In this document: piece by piece, positions 7,129 to 9,364 of the stretch
How the letters are laid out: each line of letters begins with the position of its first letter
How positions within the stretch are numbered: position 1 is the first letter of the stretch
Assembly: GCA_037968395.1 (NCBI GenBank)
Contig: JBBKVK010000112.1
Location: 1 to 9,364, forward strand
Direction of reading: 5' to 3'
From: JADKBO01 sp037968395
GTDB taxonomy: Bacteria; Bacteroidota; Bacteroidia; Chitinophagales; Saprospiraceae
Length of the DNA stretch: 9,364 nucleotides
Program-made: the position numbers and the translations under genes
The notes under the pieces: model-generated
What the model was told of the DNA's origin: nothing
Seen by the model: only the letters and a program-made list of their open reading frames with translations
The model's database searches: none

Positions 7129-8070
7129 ATGACTTTAATAGAAAAGAAAAACAAGAAAAAAGGAATGAGGAGATCAATCATCCTCCATTTATTACTCCTT
7201 TTGATCTTCTTCTTTTTCTCATTTAGCAGTGAGCCAAAAGAAAGAGATCCAGACAAACCTCCATATCCAGTTGTGGTAGATTTTACTTTTGAGGAAAGTT
7301 CTCTCAGTACATATGCTCATGCAGATGTAGGAGAATCTAGACCTAAAAACGAAGAAGTTGAAAAAGTAGAGACTGCTCAACCTAAAGAAGTAGAAATTGA
7401 GAAGCCAGTGATTGAGATTCCTCAGCCAACTCCTGTAGTTACTACTCCTGCACCGACAGATCCTGTTGTATCTAAGACTACTGTAGACGATAGTCCAGTG
7501 CAAGCTCAAGAAACAGATATGGTAATAGATGAACCTGTTAAGGAGAAAGTACCAGAAAAGCCTAAAGAAACAACAAAGCCTACTAAGACAACTGGATCAG
7601 TTAAAGTGATCAAGCCAGGTACAAATGGTACTGGTACTGACGAAAAGCTACCAAGTAAAACGGATGGCGCAGGCAAAGGTAAAGGCGACACAGGTACTGG
7701 ATCAGGCAGTGATAAAGGGGATGATAATACAAGTGGCAAAGGTACAGGGGCAGACGGAACTGGTGAGTACGATGGATCTGGAAATGGTGTCTTTGGTAGA
7801 AAAGTTATATTTAGAAACTTTAGTAAAATACCAATGACAAAGAAAGGTATTATCTCAGTGAAAACCTGTATTAATAGAGCAGGTAGAGTGACCTTTATAG
7901 AACTTATTGAAAGTGAAACTACGATTACAGAAAGATCAGTACTTAAGCAAGCAATGTCTGCCGCAGAAGGTTATAAATTTGAACCAGATCTTAAAGCACC
8001 AAAAGAGCAATGTGGTAAACTTATTATTAGACTTGATGGCGACGCAATCCCAGGAATTAGAGGTAATTAA
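7129..8070 (+). CDS. TonB-like energy transducer
   Basis: This 313-residue protein has TonB architecture. The N-terminus is a short Lys-rich cytoplasmic segment (EKKNKKKGMRRS) followed by one membrane anchor (about 15-32, IILHLLLLLIFFFFSF). Next comes a periplasmic Pro/Glu/Lys-rich linker (about 70-160) and a Gly/Asp/Lys-rich low-complexity stretch (about 164-220). A C-terminal TonB-type domain covers about 222-305 (GRKVIFRNF, INRAGRVTFIELIES, AAEGYKFEPDL, CGKLIIRLD). C247 and C295 could form a disulfide. TonB carries proton-motive energy from ExbB/ExbD to outer-membrane receptors; no exbB, exbD or receptor gene is visible here. The ATG at 7129 is chosen over 7165 because the Lys-rich segment suits the cytoplasmic side of the anchor. 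The 185-bp upstream gap is AT-rich, with an ACTTTAG element at 7079-7085 and no convincing terminator. Confidence 0.85.
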   Translation: MTLIEKKNKKKGMRRSIILHLLLLLIFFFFSFSSEPKERDPDKPPYPVVVDFTFEESSLSTYAHADVGESRPKNEEVEKVETAQPKEVEIEKPVIEIPQPTPVVTTPAPTDPVVSKTTVDDSPVQAQETDMVIDEPVKEKVPEKPKETTKPTKTTGSVKVIKPGTNGTGTDEKLPSKTDGAGKGKGDTGTGSGSDKGDDNTSGKGTGADGTGEYDGSGNGVFGRKVIFRNFSKIPMTKKGIISVKTCINRAGRVTFIELIESETTITERSVLKQAMSAAEGYKFEPDLKAPKEQCGKLIIRLDGDAIPGIRGN

Positions 8071-8099
8071 TTGACCTCATAAGTATAAAAATACATTTT
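8071..8099 (+). promoter_or_regulatory. Candidate promoter for the trans-sulfuration gene
   Basis: TTG at 8071-8073 and TACATTTT at 8092-8099 are 18 bp apart, close to the Bacteroidetes -33/-7 arrangement, with one mismatch to TAnnTTTG. A start site near 8104-8107 would place the whole 8116-8176 inverted repeat in the mRNA. Co-transcription from the TonB-like gene, 60 bp upstream, is the alternative. Confidence 0.3.
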
Positions 8100-8115
8100 T
8101 TTGAAAAATCTATAA

Positions 8116-8176
8116 AATTCCGATTTTCTCATGGATATTAGTGAAATATTAAATCATCTAGGAGAAGATCGGAATT
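8116..8176 (+). promoter_or_regulatory. 15-bp inverted repeat flanking the start codon (mRNA hairpin)
   Basis: AATTCCGATTTTCTC (8116-8130) pairs with GAGAAGATCGGAATT (8162-8176) over 15 positions, 14 Watson-Crick plus one T-G wobble. The 31-nt loop begins exactly with the ATG at 8131. A small inner stem, ATATT (8135-8139) with AATAT (8145-8149), is also possible. The left arm occupies the whole region where a ribosome would bind, so the fold would affect initiation. The pairing is seen directly; a regulatory role is inferred, and a protein-binding DNA site is an alternative. Confidence 0.5.
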
Positions 8177-9291
8177 CTTATTTTAAGGCAGTCTCCCCTC
8201 CTATTATTCAAAGTAGTAATTTTGTTTTTGACTCCATAGATGATCTAAGAACCAAGATTCAAGACGAATTATCACATCATATCTATACAAGGGGTAATAA
8301 CCCTACTGTAGAGATTCTAAGAAAAAAAGTTGCAGCCCTAGAAAAATCAGAAGATTGCCTAGTCGTAGGAAGCGGCGCAGCAGCAGTGGCGGCAGCGATA
8401 ATTAGTCAAATAAAAGCAGGTGACCATATCATATGCGTTAGTAAACCCTACAGTTGGACAAACAAGTTGATTTCATCGTTTTTACCGAGATTCGATATAG
8501 AATATACCTTCGTAAATGGCGAGGACATTGAAGAAATAATGAAAGCAACAAAGGAGAACACTACCCTTCTTATGTTAGAAAGCCCTAACAGCCTCACTTT
8601 CGAAATTCAAGATTTAAAAGCATGTGCTGATTTTGCCAAAAGTAGAAATATAATTACCGTAATTGATAATTCTCATTGTAGCCCTTATTTTCAGAATCCT
8701 ATTGATTTTGGCATTGATATTGTGATCCATTCAGCTACAAAATATATATGTGGACATAGCGATGTGGTGATGGGTGTCATATGTAGTTCGAAAAAAATAA
8801 TCCAACAGATTTTTAGTAGCGAATTGATGACGTTAGGTATGACAGTGTCACCAAATGATGCATTTTTAGCCATCAGAGGACTCCGTACCTTCCAACTAAG
8901 AATGGAAAGGGTCGAAGCCTCAGGAAAAGTAATCTTTGACTATTTGAAAGCCCATAATAAAGTTAGAAAAATATACTACCCTTTAGATCCTGACAGCACA
9001 CAATACGAACTTGCTAAGAAGCAAATGAGAGGCTGTGGAGGGCTAATTTCTATAGAGCTTGATACAGATTCTAAATCAAAAGTAAATGAATTTGTCGATG
9101 CGCTTGACAAATTTTTGTATGCAGTCTCCTGGGGTGGACATGAATCATTAAAAATGCCTACATTGGCTTTTCATGATATACCAGGCATACCTGATTCACC
9201 AATTCCTTTCCAGACGATAAGGCTATATGTAGGACTTGAAGATCCAACGTATTTAATAAAAAACATTGAAGAGGCCTTCACTAAAATATAG
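8131..9291 (+). CDS. PLP-dependent trans-sulfuration enzyme (Cys/Met metabolism family)
   Basis: This 386-residue protein is a full-length fold-type I PLP enzyme of the Cys/Met metabolism family (cystathionine gamma-synthase, cystathionine beta- or gamma-lyase, methionine gamma-lyase, O-acylhomoserine sulfhydrylase). K204 in SATKYICGHSD is the Schiff-base lysine. Y52 and R54 in YTRGNNPTVE contact the cofactor phosphate from the neighbouring subunit, and SGAAAVAAA (81-89) is the phosphate-binding turn. Y107 matches the active-site tyrosine, D179 in VIDNS pairs with the pyridine nitrogen, and R364 in IRLYVGLED binds substrate carboxylate. SWGGHESL (333-340) replaces the usual S-L-G-G-x-E-S-L. 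It is cytosolic and acts in sulfur amino-acid metabolism, but substrate and reaction cannot be fixed from sequence. Expression may be tuned by the hairpin around its start codon. It has no evident functional link to the TonB-like gene 60 bp upstream. Confidence 0.9.
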   Translation: MDISEILNHLGEDRNSYFKAVSPPIIQSSNFVFDSIDDLRTKIQDELSHHIYTRGNNPTVEILRKKVAALEKSEDCLVVGSGAAAVAAAIISQIKAGDHIICVSKPYSWTNKLISSFLPRFDIEYTFVNGEDIEEIMKATKENTTLLMLESPNSLTFEIQDLKACADFAKSRNIITVIDNSHCSPYFQNPIDFGIDIVIHSATKYICGHSDVVMGVICSSKKIIQQIFSSELMTLGMTVSPNDAFLAIRGLRTFQLRMERVEASGKVIFDYLKAHNKVRKIYYPLDPDSTQYELAKKQMRGCGGLISIELDTDSKSKVNEFVDALDKFLYAVSWGGHESLKMPTLAFHDIPGIPDSPIPFQTIRLYVGLEDPTYLIKNIEEAFTKI

Positions 9292-9304
9292 ATTGTAAGT
9301 AGCG

Positions 9305-9344
9305 TTTGAATTAGTACATTTTTTGTTAAAAAATAAAATTCAAA
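9305..9344 (+). terminator. Nested AT-rich stem-loop after the last gene
   Basis: TTTGAATT (9305-9312) pairs with AATTCAAA (9337-9344). Inside it, ATTTTTT (9318-9324) pairs with AAAAAAT (9328-9334) around a GTT loop. The structure starts 13 bp after the stop codon. It is nearly all A-T and no U-tract follows, so it may be a weak terminator or an mRNA 3'-end structure. Confidence 0.3.
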
Positions 9345-9364
9345 ATAAAAGTCATGTATTAATT

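Noticed and set aside
7506..7837. Open frames on both strands inside the TonB-like gene (7506-7739 minus, 7625-7837 plus)
   Set aside because: They arise from the low-complexity Gly/Asp/Lys coding stretch, and their Pro/Val/Leu- or Lys/Gln-rich translations mirror that composition.
8087..8109. AAAAAT/ATTTTT mini-hairpin after the TonB-like gene as a terminator
   Set aside because: A six-base all-A/T stem with a two-base loop is too weak, and it overlaps the candidate promoter of the next gene.
1..9364. CRISPR arrays, tRNA/rRNA genes, insertion-sequence ends, toxin-antitoxin or defence genes
   Set aside because: No regularly spaced direct repeats, cloverleaf-like sequence, transposase/integrase motif or known defence domain was recognised in any reading of the window.

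Overview
The window looks like chromosomal DNA from a low-GC member of the Bacteroidetes, probably Saprospiraceae/Chitinophagia-like. This is an inference from gene content and style. The pointers are exported proteins whose signal peptides end in A-Q or G-Q, CDDG...NDxYDxxCxCxG loops between surface domains, a Bacteroidetes-type TonB, AT-rich leaders without clear Shine-Dalgarno sequences, and promoter-like TTG/TAnnTTTG-type elements. No tRNA, rRNA, CRISPR array, insertion sequence or phage integration signal was seen.

Left block (1-5693, minus strand): four genes lie head to tail with gaps of 8, 32 and 17 bp and read as one operon. In transcription order they are (i) a 147-residue exported protein with a tail-fibre/adhesin-type C-terminus and coiled coil, (ii) a 600-residue DUF1800 protein, (iii) a 487-residue DUF1501 protein with a twin-arginine motif, and (iv) a large multidomain surface protein with two PA14 domains and one discoidin (F5/8C) domain. 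Gene (iv) runs off the left edge. DUF1800 and DUF1501 proteins are a recurrent pair of unknown function. Here they sit with a putative glycan-binding surface protein, so a cell-surface or extracellular-polymer role is a reasonable hypothesis.

Centre (5694-6103): a 410-bp very AT-rich divergent intergenic region. It holds a perfect 19-bp palindrome (6065-6083) just upstream of the plus-strand gene, between weak promoter-like elements.

Right block (6104-9364, plus strand): an outer-membrane beta-barrel protein resembling the PorV/FadL-like group, a TonB-type energy transducer with a Pro/Glu-rich then Gly-rich periplasmic linker, and a complete PLP-dependent trans-sulfuration enzyme (Cys/Met metabolism family). 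The last gene is preceded by a 15-bp near-perfect inverted repeat whose arms flank the start codon, suggesting mRNA-level control. The three right-hand genes have gaps of 185 and 60 bp and need not form one operon.

The most notable items are the surface-protein/DUF1800/DUF1501 cassette, the start-codon hairpin at 8116-8176, and the palindrome at 6065-6083.
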